Below, one piece after another: positions 14,766 through 22,568 of a stretch of DNA of 30,198 nucleotides; the stretch's first letter is position 1, and every line of letters starts with the position of its first letter. Under the pieces are notes generated by a model, which searched no databases, was not told the origin of the DNA, and saw nothing but the letters and a program-made list of their open reading frames with translations. Position numbers and translations under genes: made by a program. Source of the DNA: a virus; the IMG/VR virus record IMGVR_UViG_3300046012_000574, positions 1 through 30,198 of that record. One strand, 5' to 3'.

Positions 14766-15106
14766 GAGTGTGGGGAAGGGTCACCAATCAGGACGGTAGC
14801 AAGCCTTGGGTGGAGGTATCGACAACGCCGGACGGAAACAACAGCTACGTCGTCCTGACGTGGCTCGTCCAAGTACTCAAATTGAACCTCAACGAAAGCC
14901 CTTTTGCAGGGGACTGGGGCATACCGGCACATCCGAGTGTCGTTCAGCAGATCGCGCCCGATTTCTATGTGACGCTGACGCAGCAGCGCTTTGCGCCATA
15001 CTTCGCGGCGCTCACGATTGCGAAAGTCCCAGGCCGTCAACCCACTTATGCCGTAAACGTCACCTTCGTTGACGGTACGAAAATGCAAGCGACGGTCGCA
15101 GTATGA
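14762..15106 (+). CDS. Baseplate wedge protein, gp25-like
   Basis: A 114-residue protein coupled to the spike gene by an ATGA overlap. The pattern VVLTWLVQVLKLNLNESPF followed by GDWGIPAHPSV and QQRFAPYFAALTI resembles the small wedge proteins (gp25/W-like) encoded between spike and baseplate J in myophages. It is expected to join the sheath initiator to the wedge. The length fits. The assignment rests on this pattern and on the gene order spike, wedge, plug, J. Confidence 0.6.
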   Translation: MRVWGRVTNQDGSKPWVEVSTTPDGNNSYVVLTWLVQVLKLNLNESPFAGDWGIPAHPSVVQQIAPDFYVTLTQQRFAPYFAALTIAKVPGRQPTYAVNVTFVDGTKMQATVAV

Positions 15107-15600
15107 CGACTTACGTAAATTTCGCGCCGTCAAATTCGTCGGTTCCGCCATTCCAGTTCCAGGCGACTTTGGACGGTACGGTCTACACCGTCTCGACTGC
15201 TTGGAATTTCGCCGCGCAACGCTGGTATCTCTCGATCACCGATCAATCGGGAAATCAGATCGTCACCAGGCCGCTTATCGGATCTCCGGCTCAAACGCCG
15301 ATTACCGGCCTGTCGTGGGCGGGTGGTGTCGTAACCGCAGTAACGGCGGTTCGCCTCGGATTTGCACTCGGCTCGCTGATCAATATCTCGGTTTCCGGAG
15401 CGCTTCCGAGCGCCTTGTCCGGGACGTTCCCGTGCACTGTGATTGGCGCGAACAGCTTCACGTATGCGGTTGCGAGTGACCCCGGTCAGATTCTCACCTC
15501 AGGCTCATGGAGCATCGATATGAACCTTGCCGGAGGTTTCTTCACGCAGTCGACGCTCGTTTATCGCGCGGCATCGAACAATTTTGAGATCAATCCGTAA
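15103..15600 (+). CDS. Baseplate plug protein with inserted beta domain
   Basis: A 165-residue protein. The outer parts, FQFQATLDGTVYTVSTAWN / RWYLSITDQSGN and the end STLVYRAASNNFEINP, look like small baseplate plug proteins (the DUF6983-type domain, as in cyanophage Pam3 plug). The plug fold is interrupted at about residues 69-140 by a beta domain (GLSWAGGVVTA ... ANSFTYAVASDPG) closely resembling the sheath insertion (ADTFTYALASDGG). It overlaps both neighbours by 1-4 bases. The insertion nearly doubles the protein. Confidence 0.6.
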   Translation: MTTYVNFAPSNSSVPPFQFQATLDGTVYTVSTAWNFAAQRWYLSITDQSGNQIVTRPLIGSPAQTPITGLSWAGGVVTAVTAVRLGFALGSLINISVSGALPSALSGTFPCTVIGANSFTYAVASDPGQILTSGSWSIDMNLAGGFFTQSTLVYRAASNNFEINP

Positions 15601-16817
15601 TGGCTATCGATGTCCCGCTGAACATAACGGAATCGGGACCGATTCCGACCCCGCCGGCCACACTTCGGCAAACGCTCGTGACGAGCGTTGCGGCACAGGT
15701 TCCCGACTATACGTCCGATCTCCCGGGCACCTTGATCGAGGACGTGGCCAGCACGGACACGGGCGCCCTGGCGATGATCGATCAGGCGCGAGTCGATGCG
15801 ATCCAAGCTCTTGCCATTGTTGCGAATGCCTACCTCACCATTCAGTTGGGCCAGCAAACAGGCATCCTGCAAGGGGAGGGGTCAAACACTAGCGTCAATA
15901 TTGTCTTCTCGACGCCCAGCTCAGGTGCCGGTTCTTCGCCTGGCTACGTGATAGCCCAAGGCTTTCTGGTCAGCGATGGAAGTCATCAATATCGCACGCT
16001 CGAAGGCACAATCATCGGTGCCGACTTTCTGTCGAATGTCGTCACAGCGGTGGCGACGCAAGCCGGGTCCTGGGCGGTGCCCGAGGGGTCGGTAAACCAA
16101 ATCATCACGTCCGTCCCGTCGCCTTACGCGATCACGGTGACAAATCCGCAAGCGGGCACGCCATCGGCCGCGCCCGAGACCCTGGAAAGCTACCAAGCCC
16201 GTGTTCTGCAGGCCCAAAAGGCTCTCGGCATTGGTATCGTCCAGTATCTCTATACGGCGCTTCAGGCGATCCCTGGCGTCGTGCCGCGCCTCGTCAATGT
16301 CATGCAGGTTTCGGCCGGCTGGAAAGTGATTGTCGGCGGCGGCGATGTGTATGCCGTTGCGCTCGCGATCTTCCTTGGCGTCTCGGACATTAGCCGTCTT
16401 AGCGGCTCGACTGAGGGCGATCGCAATGTGTCGGTGGATATCATCCAGCCACCGAACACGTATTCGATAATCTTCATCAACCCACCGGATCAGGCCGTTA
16501 CCGGCACAATTACGTGGAACACCAATCTGCCGAATTTCACTTCTGGCGCGCAGGTCAATGCTCTCGCCGCCCCGGCGCTCACGAACTACATCAATTCGAT
16601 CCAGCAAGGTCAGCCGATAAACGAGCTCGATATGGTTTCCGTTTTTCAGGCCGCAGTCGCATCGGTTCTTCCAATCTCCAACATCATCGCGCTCGATTTC
16701 GATATTGAGATTGATGGCGTCGAGACCGCCCCTGACGCAGGAACGAGCGTCATTCCTGGAGATACTGAGTCCTATTTTTCCGCATCGAACGCGGCATTCA
16801 CCGTCACCCAGGGGTAA
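15600..16817 (+). CDS. Baseplate J-like protein
   Basis: A 405-residue baseplate wedge protein; the ATG shares its A with the previous TAA. Typical baseplate J features are the N-terminal LPGTLIEDVASTDTGALAMIDQARVDAI, a strand domain with GFLVSDGSHQYRT, the central motif ETLESYQARVLQAQ followed by YTALQAIPGVV, and a C-terminal ...INELDMVSVFQAAVASVLPI. The length is normal. It works with the downstream DUF2612 protein to form the wedge that triggers sheath contraction. Confidence 0.85.
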   Translation: MAIDVPLNITESGPIPTPPATLRQTLVTSVAAQVPDYTSDLPGTLIEDVASTDTGALAMIDQARVDAIQALAIVANAYLTIQLGQQTGILQGEGSNTSVNIVFSTPSSGAGSSPGYVIAQGFLVSDGSHQYRTLEGTIIGADFLSNVVTAVATQAGSWAVPEGSVNQIITSVPSPYAITVTNPQAGTPSAAPETLESYQARVLQAQKALGIGIVQYLYTALQAIPGVVPRLVNVMQVSAGWKVIVGGGDVYAVALAIFLGVSDISRLSGSTEGDRNVSVDIIQPPNTYSIIFINPPDQAVTGTITWNTNLPNFTSGAQVNALAAPALTNYINSIQQGQPINELDMVSVFQAAVASVLPISNIIALDFDIEIDGVETAPDAGTSVIPGDTESYFSASNAAFTVTQG

Positions 16818-16820
16818 GAA

Positions 16821-17798
16821 GTGACGGATATCCCGACGCAGCAAACGTCCGCACTGCGGGTGCTACCCAGCTACGTCTATCAAGAATTTAGCGATAGCGA
16901 CAGCCTGCAGGCGTTTGCCTCGGCCTATAACCAAATCGCCCAGGGTTACCTGGATTGGTTCAACGAAACGCCGTTGCCGGTCTACACGAGCGACAGCATA
17001 AACGGTTTCTTGCTGGATTGGATTGGAACTCGGCTATACGACATCCGCCGCCCTGTGATCGGGTCCATGACCACCTTCAACGCGGGAGCGGTCAACACCT
17101 TCACGATCAACACGATCCCGGTCAATGCGTCTACGCACACGACGAGCGGAACTGCCAGCGCGGTTTCGGACGACATCTACAAGCGCGTGCTGACGTGGTG
17201 GCTGTATTCGGGTGATGGCAAGGTAACGTCGATCGACTGGGTGAAGCGTCGCGTCACGCGGTTTCTTTATGGCGTGAATGGAACGGATGCCGCGTACCCC
17301 CAAGAGATTTCTCCCAGCATCACTGTTGGAACGTCTTTCCCCATCGGAGCAGTAGACACCTTTACCGTCAACGCGCTTGCTGTCGGTGGGAGCGGAACCG
17401 TAACGATACCCGGCTTTACGATCACTGTGCCGCCGGGTGCGGCGGCGAATGCGCTTCAGGCGCTTGTTGCGAGCGGCGCGTTACCGCTTCCGTTCCAGAA
17501 TAAGTACACCGTCCTGATATCGGACTTTCTGTTCAATGACGGCGGCCTTGTGGCCCTGTCGTTTAATCCGGGATATCCGACCAGCCCAACGGGGCTGAAC
17601 GCAGGCGCCCTGTGGTCGAATGGCGGCCTTGTTTGTGTCGTCCCCGGTTCAACACCGCAGGCCGCACCTGCGATCTACTTCTCCGGCCTAAACGCCATCA
17701 CGCTCTTGAATATTGGCGGCGCCAATCTCCCAACCTCGAACCCAGGGAGCGGGACCGGGCAGCTTTGGAATTACGACGGCATCGTCAGCATCGCTTGA
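16821..17798 (+). CDS. DUF2612 baseplate wedge/tail protein I-like
   Basis: A 325-residue protein from a GTG with TAAGAAGTGA context. The N-terminal helical part (LQAFASAYNQIAQGYLDWFNETPLPVY) and SDDIYKRVLTWWLYSGDGKVTSIDWVKRRVTRFLYG are typical of DUF2612 proteins following baseplate J. Two similar strand units (GAVNTFTINTIPV near residue 90 and GAVDTFTVNALAV near 176) suggest internal duplication. The C-terminal ~60 residues (AGALWSNGGLVCVV, LPTSNPGSGTGQLWN) are a common phage carboxy-terminal module that probably carries the fibre attachment. Confidence 0.75.
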   Translation: MTDIPTQQTSALRVLPSYVYQEFSDSDSLQAFASAYNQIAQGYLDWFNETPLPVYTSDSINGFLLDWIGTRLYDIRRPVIGSMTTFNAGAVNTFTINTIPVNASTHTTSGTASAVSDDIYKRVLTWWLYSGDGKVTSIDWVKRRVTRFLYGVNGTDAAYPQEISPSITVGTSFPIGAVDTFTVNALAVGGSGTVTIPGFTITVPPGAAANALQALVASGALPLPFQNKYTVLISDFLFNDGGLVALSFNPGYPTSPTGLNAGALWSNGGLVCVVPGSTPQAAPAIYFSGLNAITLLNIGGANLPTSNPGSGTGQLWNYDGIVSIA

Positions 17799-17805
17799 GG
17801 AAAAG

Positions 17806-18948
17806 ATGACAATTTTCGTATTCGCCAATAATGCGAGCACTTCGCTTGCCGCAGCTGCGTCATCGGGAGCGACGACGCTCACGCTCGCGAGCGCCACAAA
17901 CTTTCCATCTTCGATTCCGTCTGGATTTGTCCTGCCGATCACCCTCAACGATCAGGCGACGCGGCAGATTTACGAGATTGTTTACGCAACCGCGATAACC
18001 GGCACAACGGTCACAGTGCAGCGCGGGCAGGAAGGGACGGCGGCCCAAAATTGGGGTATCGGCGACCTCGCTTTCGTTGGTCTCACGGCCGGTGTGGAAA
18101 CCTCTTTGGCCGGCGGGAATGGGCGCCCCGTTGTCGGTGGCCAATGTCAGATCCAATACTCGAGCGCGACGTTGATCAAGCTAATGCCGAACAACGGCAG
18201 CGCCGTCATCAGCGGTGGCGTGCAGTTTCAACTGCCTGCGGCGGGAGTCTCTGCCGCGAATACCGGCGTGACCGTCAACGGGACCGGCAGCAGCAATCTC
18301 GCGGATTCGACCGCGTATCTCGTTTCCTATAATGGCGTTTCCAACATCCTGAAATTCTGGGCCGTTGGAACCTATAGCCACGGCCAGGACACAACGGCAG
18401 GAAATATCGGCGTCGAGGTGATTATTCTAAGCGGCTCGCCGATGACAGCCGAAACTCTTGTCGGCGGCGTTGTAACCAACGGCTCTGGGCAATTTCAATC
18501 GGGCCTACTGACGAGGACATGGTATCGGCCCCAAAAAGCCATGAACGTCACGTCATTCTCCGCGGCCCATAACACATCCAGCACATCTCTGGTTGAGCTC
18601 AATACTGAAATCCGCAACGCGTTTTTTGCTTGGGCGGGAGAATCGATCGACTGGCGGTTGTCGGGCGGCGCGGAGGTTGGCGCCACTGCAGGCGCAATCG
18701 GAACCGTAGCAGTCGGATTCGACGGTACAGTACCGGAAGGGACCGGGACGGCAGTTGATAATGCTTTCGAATCAGGTAGCCAGCCTTGCTACGGCACGAT
18801 CAGCCAAAGTAGCGTGAAGTCTGGTCTTTCGGAGGGCCCCCACTATCTGACCGTTCTAGCGTGCGTCAGCAGTTCGACCCTTACGCTTTTCGCCGGGGTG
18901 CCTGCGACGAACAATTACCCGGCCCTATTGACCGTCAGCGTGAATTAA
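17806..18948 (+). CDS. Tail fibre-like protein
   Basis: About 380 residues from the ATG at 17806, chosen because GAGGAAAAG sits immediately upstream; the frame is open further left but that part overlaps the DUF2612 gene. The N-terminus (FANNASTSLAAAASSGATTLTLASATNFPS ... read as alternating Ser/Ala/Thr-rich strands) is a standard phage tail-fibre start, followed by TVQRGQEGTAAQNW and GDLAFVGLTAG. The rest is Gly/Ser/Thr-rich beta structure without a recognised domain. The position after the baseplate genes supports a receptor-binding role. Confidence 0.65.
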   Translation: MTIFVFANNASTSLAAAASSGATTLTLASATNFPSSIPSGFVLPITLNDQATRQIYEIVYATAITGTTVTVQRGQEGTAAQNWGIGDLAFVGLTAGVETSLAGGNGRPVVGGQCQIQYSSATLIKLMPNNGSAVISGGVQFQLPAAGVSAANTGVTVNGTGSSNLADSTAYLVSYNGVSNILKFWAVGTYSHGQDTTAGNIGVEVIILSGSPMTAETLVGGVVTNGSGQFQSGLLTRTWYRPQKAMNVTSFSAAHNTSSTSLVELNTEIRNAFFAWAGESIDWRLSGGAEVGATAGAIGTVAVGFDGTVPEGTGTAVDNAFESGSQPCYGTISQSSVKSGLSEGPHYLTVLACVSSSTLTLFAGVPATNNYPALLTVSVN

Positions 18949-18960
18949 GAGAGTCGTAAA

Positions 18961-19725
18961 ATGATCACGCACAAATGTTTTGGTATTTTTGTCGTTGCGG
19001 GCCTAATTCTGCATTCGCTTGCCGCGCTCGCGCAATCATTCCCCACGCCGCAGTTCAACTCGGTCGGTGTCAACGAACCAGCGCCGAGCGCCGGTAGCAT
19101 TGATATTTCTGGCCAGTATCAGGTCGGTGGGTCGCAGATCAATTTCGGCAATATTGCCGGGTCAGTTTCAACAGGGCAGCTTCCCTCCCTGGGGGCCAAC
19201 CCCACCGCGACCGCCGGCCCCAACGCCACCAATGGCATCGCCACAACATACATGCGTTCTGATGCTGCGCCGGCAGTGCAGAAGGCGAGCGGTTCGCAGT
19301 TCGGCATCGTGGAGGTCGACGGAACGTCGGTCACGCAATCCGGCGGCGTCATATCGGCGGCGGCTGGCGGCCTGACGGGATCATCGCTCGCCTCAGGGGT
19401 GACGGGCTCATCGCTGACTTCGTTCGGTGCTGGGGCGACGCAGCAGAATCTTGCTCTTACGTCGTCGGCCCCGACTTGTGGGACGGGATGCGCTTCGATC
19501 ACGAGCGGCAACGATCATCATTTCATTGCCGTGGCCGGATCGTCTGTCACGACTGTTACCGTGACGTTTGGGCATACCTGGGCGCACACGCCCTATTGCA
19601 CCGCTAACACTAACGCAGGCGCCGCAGGGATTACGATGAGCCCGGTCGCAGGCACAACGTCCGTGACCTTTACCTTCTCGGCTCCCGTTAACGGGAACAA
19701 CCTGACGGCGCTTTGCTTCGACTAA
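18961..19725 (+). CDS. Fibre-like protein with N-terminal signal peptide
   Basis: 254 residues. Residues 1-25 form a classical secretion signal (basic MITHK, hydrophobic FGIFVVAGLILHSLAAL, AQS cleavage site). The remainder looks like a phage fibre: GSIDISGQYQVGG, a GSSLASGVTGSSLTSFG repeat-like region, and a C-terminal domain (SAPTCGTGCASITSGNDHH, TFGHTWAHTPYC, NNLTALCFD) found at the ends of many phage fibres. AGAGAG lies before the ATG. Phage fibres are assembled in the cytoplasm, so a signal peptide is odd; it may be a gene adopted for export or a surface decoy. Its stop overlaps an antisense gene. Confidence 0.65.
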   Translation: MITHKCFGIFVVAGLILHSLAALAQSFPTPQFNSVGVNEPAPSAGSIDISGQYQVGGSQINFGNIAGSVSTGQLPSLGANPTATAGPNATNGIATTYMRSDAAPAVQKASGSQFGIVEVDGTSVTQSGGVISAAAGGLTGSSLASGVTGSSLTSFGAGATQQNLALTSSAPTCGTGCASITSGNDHHFIAVAGSSVTTVTVTFGHTWAHTPYCTANTNAGAAGITMSPVAGTTSVTFTFSAPVNGNNLTALCFD

Positions 19726-19925
19726 GTCGGTTGGGATGTTGTCGGCGCGAACAGCTTACCTTCCGGCCCGCACGGCATTGAAGCGAGCCGCATATCCGCG
19801 CAAGTCGGCGTCACGTGATTGTTAACCGCGCTGTCGTAGCTGGCGAGATGGTGTTCACAGCGATCGAAGCGTGAATCAACGTATACCGCCGCGCGTCGCG
19901 ATGAACACTTTGCGCAATCGATCAT
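19722..19925 (-). CDS. Antisense small zinc-finger-like protein (moron-type gene)
   Basis: A 67-residue protein on the opposite strand in a 300-base gap between fibre genes. The start at 19925 is chosen because AGGGGCGGCAAG directly precedes the ATG. Cys4-x2-Cys7 and Cys23-x2-His26 (with His27 next) could form a single zinc site; the segment is basic and ends in a low-complexity tail. No DNA-binding family is recognised. Its stop overlaps the fibre stop tail-to-tail, and a strong TTTGACG promoter lies about 40-70 bases upstream, so it can be expressed independently of the late genes. Confidence 0.55.
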   Translation of the reverse strand: MIDCAKCSSRRAAVYVDSRFDRCEHHLASYDSAVNNHVTPTCADMRLASMPCGPEGKLFAPTTSQPT

Positions 19926-19964
19926 CTTGCCGCCCCTAAAAACCCACTCCCGATGGAGATAGGG

Positions 19965-19997
19965 CGCACGGTATGACCGTCTCGGTCCTTCGTCAAA
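19965..19997 (-). promoter_or_regulatory. Leftward promoter with overlapping dyads
   Basis: Minus strand: TTTGACG, 16 bases, then ATACCGTGCG. Read as -35 TTGACG, 17-base spacer, -10 TACCGT. Two short dyads overlap the spacer and -10: ACGGT-ATG-ACCGT (19968-19980) and GACCG-TCT-CGGTC (19975-19987), which could be an operator. The -35, the spacing and nine of ten downstream bases are identical to the promoter at 28641-28673. Confidence 0.6.
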
Positions 19998-20025
19998 TCT
20001 AGATAGAAACAAGTGATGGAAGCGC

Positions 20026-20820
20026 ATGTCCCGCATATTTCTTACGGCTCCCGCTGCCTATTTCGTTGACGAAAGCGCAGGCTCTGATTCCAATGATGGT
20101 GCGTCGGTTGCAACTGCCTGGAAAACCGGCACGCACGCCTACGCGTGGTGCCGAGACCATCTAGACCTCGGGGGTCAAAAGGTCACAATTCAGGCGCTTA
20201 CCAACCCATCCACCTTGATCGTGTGTGAAGGGCCGTTGATCGGGCAGAACGAAACGTCCGATTTCCTGTTTTCGGGCGCGGGCGGTCCGCCGATCACTTT
20301 TTACAATCCATCCATCGGCGCCGAATTGTTCCTTGGCAAGGAAACGGCGCGTTTCGGCATTACAGGCATGACGCTCACGGCTCCCGGAAGTGGCGGGTTC
20401 GGTGTCGTCTGCGCTGATGGCGTGGTTGATATATTCAACGTCTCGTTCGCGGCCATGGGAGACGCGGCTTTAGACACTTGCGGGCCGCGCGCGCTGATAA
20501 ATGGCTCGCAATATCTCGTCTGGATGCCGGGGACGAATAACTGCGGCGCGATTGCGGAGGACGGTTCTCTCGTCACGCTGAACTGCCACCTCTATATCGA
20601 TGGCGCGGTTTCATTTGCGGATGCGTTCGTGCAAGCGGACTGGGGCGGCATGATCGACGCGACGGGAGCGATTGTTACTCCAGGAGCAGCTACGGGTAAG
20701 CGCTTCAACGCTTCGCTCGGCGGGAAAATCTTCGCCGGGAACTACGACCCGAATTTCTTTCCGGGGTCGCTTCCCGGTATTGCCGATGCCTCGACCTTCG
20801 GCCTTTATCACGGCCAATAG
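20026..20820 (+). CDS. Beta-helix tailspike-like protein
   Basis: A 264-residue protein. The start (YFVDESAGSDSNDGAS, TAWKTGTHAYAWCRDHLDLGGQKVTIQAL) is the standard entry to a right-handed parallel beta-helix. Later rungs show regular strand-turn units (GFGVVCADGVVDIFNVSF, GAIAEDGSLVTLNCHLYIDG). It has no signal peptide. It is likely a receptor-binding or glycan-degrading tailspike head; the active site is not identifiable. The gene lies downstream of the antisense gene and is followed by a terminator, so it closes the fibre operon. Confidence 0.65.
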   Translation: MSRIFLTAPAAYFVDESAGSDSNDGASVATAWKTGTHAYAWCRDHLDLGGQKVTIQALTNPSTLIVCEGPLIGQNETSDFLFSGAGGPPITFYNPSIGAELFLGKETARFGITGMTLTAPGSGGFGVVCADGVVDIFNVSFAAMGDAALDTCGPRALINGSQYLVWMPGTNNCGAIAEDGSLVTLNCHLYIDGAVSFADAFVQADWGGMIDATGAIVTPGAATGKRFNASLGGKIFAGNYDPNFFPGSLPGIADASTFGLYHGQ

Positions 20821-20845
20821 AAGATCAGAAGGACATTGGAGATAG

Positions 20846-20868
20846 CCCCGCCTCGCGCGGGGTTTTTC
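20846..20868 (+). terminator. Rho-independent terminator after the fibre genes
   Basis: CCCCGC-CTCGC-GCGGGG forms a perfect 6-bp GC stem with a 5-base loop, followed by TTTTTCTT. It ends the structural transcript before the lysis genes. Confidence 0.85.
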
Positions 20869-20897
20869 TTTGCTCGCGCTCAGGGGAAGCGAAATAG

Positions 20898-21107
20898 ATG
20901 TCTATCGGCAAGATCGGCGATTGCGTACTCGGCGGTATTGGATGCGCGGTCGCGTCAGTCACACCGGACTCGTTGGGGCAGGCAATTCTTTTGTGGGGCT
21001 CGGTCGCGCTGGTCGTCGGCCGCTGCGTCCAACTGTTCATTGTCGAGATGCTTTTTGGCATCACTTGGCCGCCGCGACCGCGCTGGTGGCGGCGCAGGAA
21101 TGGCTGA
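20898..21107 (+). CDS. Small membrane protein, holin candidate
   Basis: A 69-residue protein ending 3 bases before the endolysin start. It has a weakly hydrophobic N-terminal stretch (residues 7-20, DCVLGGIGCAVASV) and a clear membrane segment (about 28-52, ILLWGSVALVVGRCVQLFIVEMLF), then a basic tail (PRPRWWRRRN). Small size, membrane segments, basic C-terminus and adjacency to the lysozyme fit a holin. It could equally be another lysis-cassette membrane protein. GGGGAAGCG precedes the ATG. Confidence 0.55.
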   Translation: MSIGKIGDCVLGGIGCAVASVTPDSLGQAILLWGSVALVVGRCVQLFIVEMLFGITWPPRPRWWRRRNG

Positions 21108-21110
21108 TCC

Positions 21111-21530
21111 ATGGAAACGCTGCAGCAGCGCTGCGCGCGTCACGAGGGACTGCGTCTCAAGCCATATCTCGACACGGCAGGAAAGCTGACGATCGGCTAC
21201 GGCCGTAATCTCGATGATTGCGGCATCCGTCAGAGCGAAGCCGACGCGATGCTTGCGAATGATCTTCTCTCGGCAAGCGTCGAATTGAATCGCGATCTGC
21301 CGTTCACCGCGCAATTGATGCCGTCGGCGCGCCGCGAGGTCATGGTCGAGATGGCGATGAATCTCGGGATGCCGAAGCTTCTCCAATTCCACGACATGAT
21401 CGCCTGCCTCAAGGGCGCGGATTATGCCGGCGCCGCCGATGCGATGCTCGATAGCCGCTGGGCCGGTCAGGTTGGCGACCGCGCGCGCGAGCTCGCAGAG
21501 ATCATGCGGACAGGCGTGGCAACGCGGTGA
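21111..21530 (+). CDS. Endolysin, T4-type lysozyme (GH24)
   Basis: A 139-residue peptidoglycan muramidase. The catalytic triad spacing is exact for T4 lysozyme: Glu12 in RHEGLRLKPY, Asp21 in LDTAG, and Thr27 in KLTIGYGRNL. The C-terminal helical part (MVEMAMNLGMPKLLQF, LLDSRWAGQVG-like) is complete. There is no signal peptide or SAR anchor, so release through a holin is expected. The gene is slightly shorter than T4 lysozyme (164). It overlaps the next gene by four bases. Confidence 0.9.
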   Translation: METLQQRCARHEGLRLKPYLDTAGKLTIGYGRNLDDCGIRQSEADAMLANDLLSASVELNRDLPFTAQLMPSARREVMVEMAMNLGMPKLLQFHDMIACLKGADYAGAADAMLDSRWAGQVGDRARELAEIMRTGVATR

Positions 21531-21769
21531 CCAAGAACGAATTCCTCGACCGCTTCCTCGAGCGCGCCGGCATCCCAAAATCCTTCCGCACGCCTGACGG
21601 TGTGAAAGTCGGCGTGTTCCGCCGCATCGCGGTTTCCTGTCCCGATATCGAGACGAGCGGGCCGAATCACTTTCATGCGGGCCGCGAGTGCCTGGGCTGG
21701 ATCCTCATCGAGCCGCCCAACACCCCTAAATACCGGGGCGGCGAATACACCGTCACCGATCACCGATAA
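21527..21769 (+). CDS. Hypothetical protein in the lysis cassette
   Basis: 80 residues from a GTG overlapping the endolysin stop. It is soluble and polar, with a compact-looking middle (GVKVGVFRRIAVSCPDI) and a HFHAGRECLGWILIE segment. It has no membrane segment or signal. Translational coupling to the endolysin suggests an accessory role, but no family is recognised. Confidence 0.6.
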   Translation: MTKNEFLDRFLERAGIPKSFRTPDGVKVGVFRRIAVSCPDIETSGPNHFHAGRECLGWILIEPPNTPKYRGGEYTVTDHR

Positions 21770-21810
21770 CCGCCGCCGCGTCGGTCACGCGGCAAATCAC
21801 AGGAGTTTTC

Positions 21811-22359
21811 ATGAACAGCAAATCGATTTTTGCATCGAAGACGCTTTGGCTGAATCTGCTCGGCCCGGTCTTCACCCTCTTGGCCGCGCATGGACTTTCG
21901 CTCACGCCGGACCAGCAGCTGGCGACCGTCGGCATCGTCATGAGCGCTGCCAACATCGTCGTGCGCCTCTTCACCAGCAAGCCGGTCCACGTCGTCGCCC
22001 CGCCGGCGGCGCTCTTGGTGCCGATGCTCATGGTGTCGGTCGGTCTCGTGCTCGCGGCCTGCGCCGGCGGCTCGGTGAAGCCGATCCCGCTGCCGGATGC
22101 GAAGACGCTCTTCGCTCAGGCGTGCGCCGGTATCTCGACCGCCAATGGCGCGTTCCAGGCCGTCTCCCCGGCGTTGCTCGTCGCGGGCAAGCTGAGCCAG
22201 GCACAGATCGACCAGGAGAAGGCGACGTTCGCTGTGGCGAGCGGCCGCTGCGATAACCCGCCGGTCGACGCGACCACCGGCGCCATCGATTACCAGGCGC
22301 TGGCGATCGATACCGCGGGCGACGCGGCCGCAGTTTACCTGCTGCTCGCCGCGCGCTGA
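21811..22359 (+). CDS. Holin-like domain fused to a lipoprotein-like domain
   Basis: 182 residues with two distinct parts. Residues 1-60 (SKTLWLNLLGPVFTLLAAHGLSLTPDQQLATVGIVMSAANIVVRLFTSKPV, read in segments) match small phage holin-like proteins. Residues 70-90 form a second signal with lipobox LAAC (VSVGLVLAACAGG), followed by a helical periplasmic-type domain. In-frame ATGs at 22024 and 22030 could start the lipoprotein alone. GGAG lies before the first ATG. The arrangement suggests a fusion of a holin gene with a lipoprotein gene, or a dual-start gene. Confidence 0.65.
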   Translation: MNSKSIFASKTLWLNLLGPVFTLLAAHGLSLTPDQQLATVGIVMSAANIVVRLFTSKPVHVVAPPAALLVPMLMVSVGLVLAACAGGSVKPIPLPDAKTLFAQACAGISTANGAFQAVSPALLVAGKLSQAQIDQEKATFAVASGRCDNPPVDATTGAIDYQALAIDTAGDAAAVYLLLAAR

Positions 22360-22568
22360 TGCGGCGCGTGATCTTGCTGGCGGGGCTCCTGGGCCTCGCC
22401 GGCTGCACTCCAGCCGCTGACACGGCGCTCCTGCAGGCGCTGGCGCAGGACAGGAACCCGGTCTGTGTCGATCTGACCTTCACGACACCTTGGGGGACGG
22501 AGCACGTCCAGATCAATCGCCTGAGCGGCTGTGGCCCGGCGATCACGGCACCGGTGGCCCGGCCATGA
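22359..22568 (+). CDS. Small lipoprotein, outer-spanin candidate
   Basis: A 69-residue lipoprotein whose ATG shares a base with the previous TGA stop. The signal MRRVILLAGLLGLAGC has a clear lipobox (LAGC). The mature part is about 54 residues with two further cysteines (NPVCVDLTF, RLSGCGP). Size and place in the lysis cassette fit an outer-membrane spanin subunit, but no matching inner spanin is obvious, so the function is tentative. Confidence 0.6.
   Translation: MRRVILLAGLLGLAGCTPAADTALLQALAQDRNPVCVDLTFTTPWGTEHVQINRLSGCGPAITAPVARP

Noticed and set aside
15128-15134. TTTGACG on the minus strand inside the plug gene
   Set aside because: No leftward gene follows and no matching downstream element was seen.
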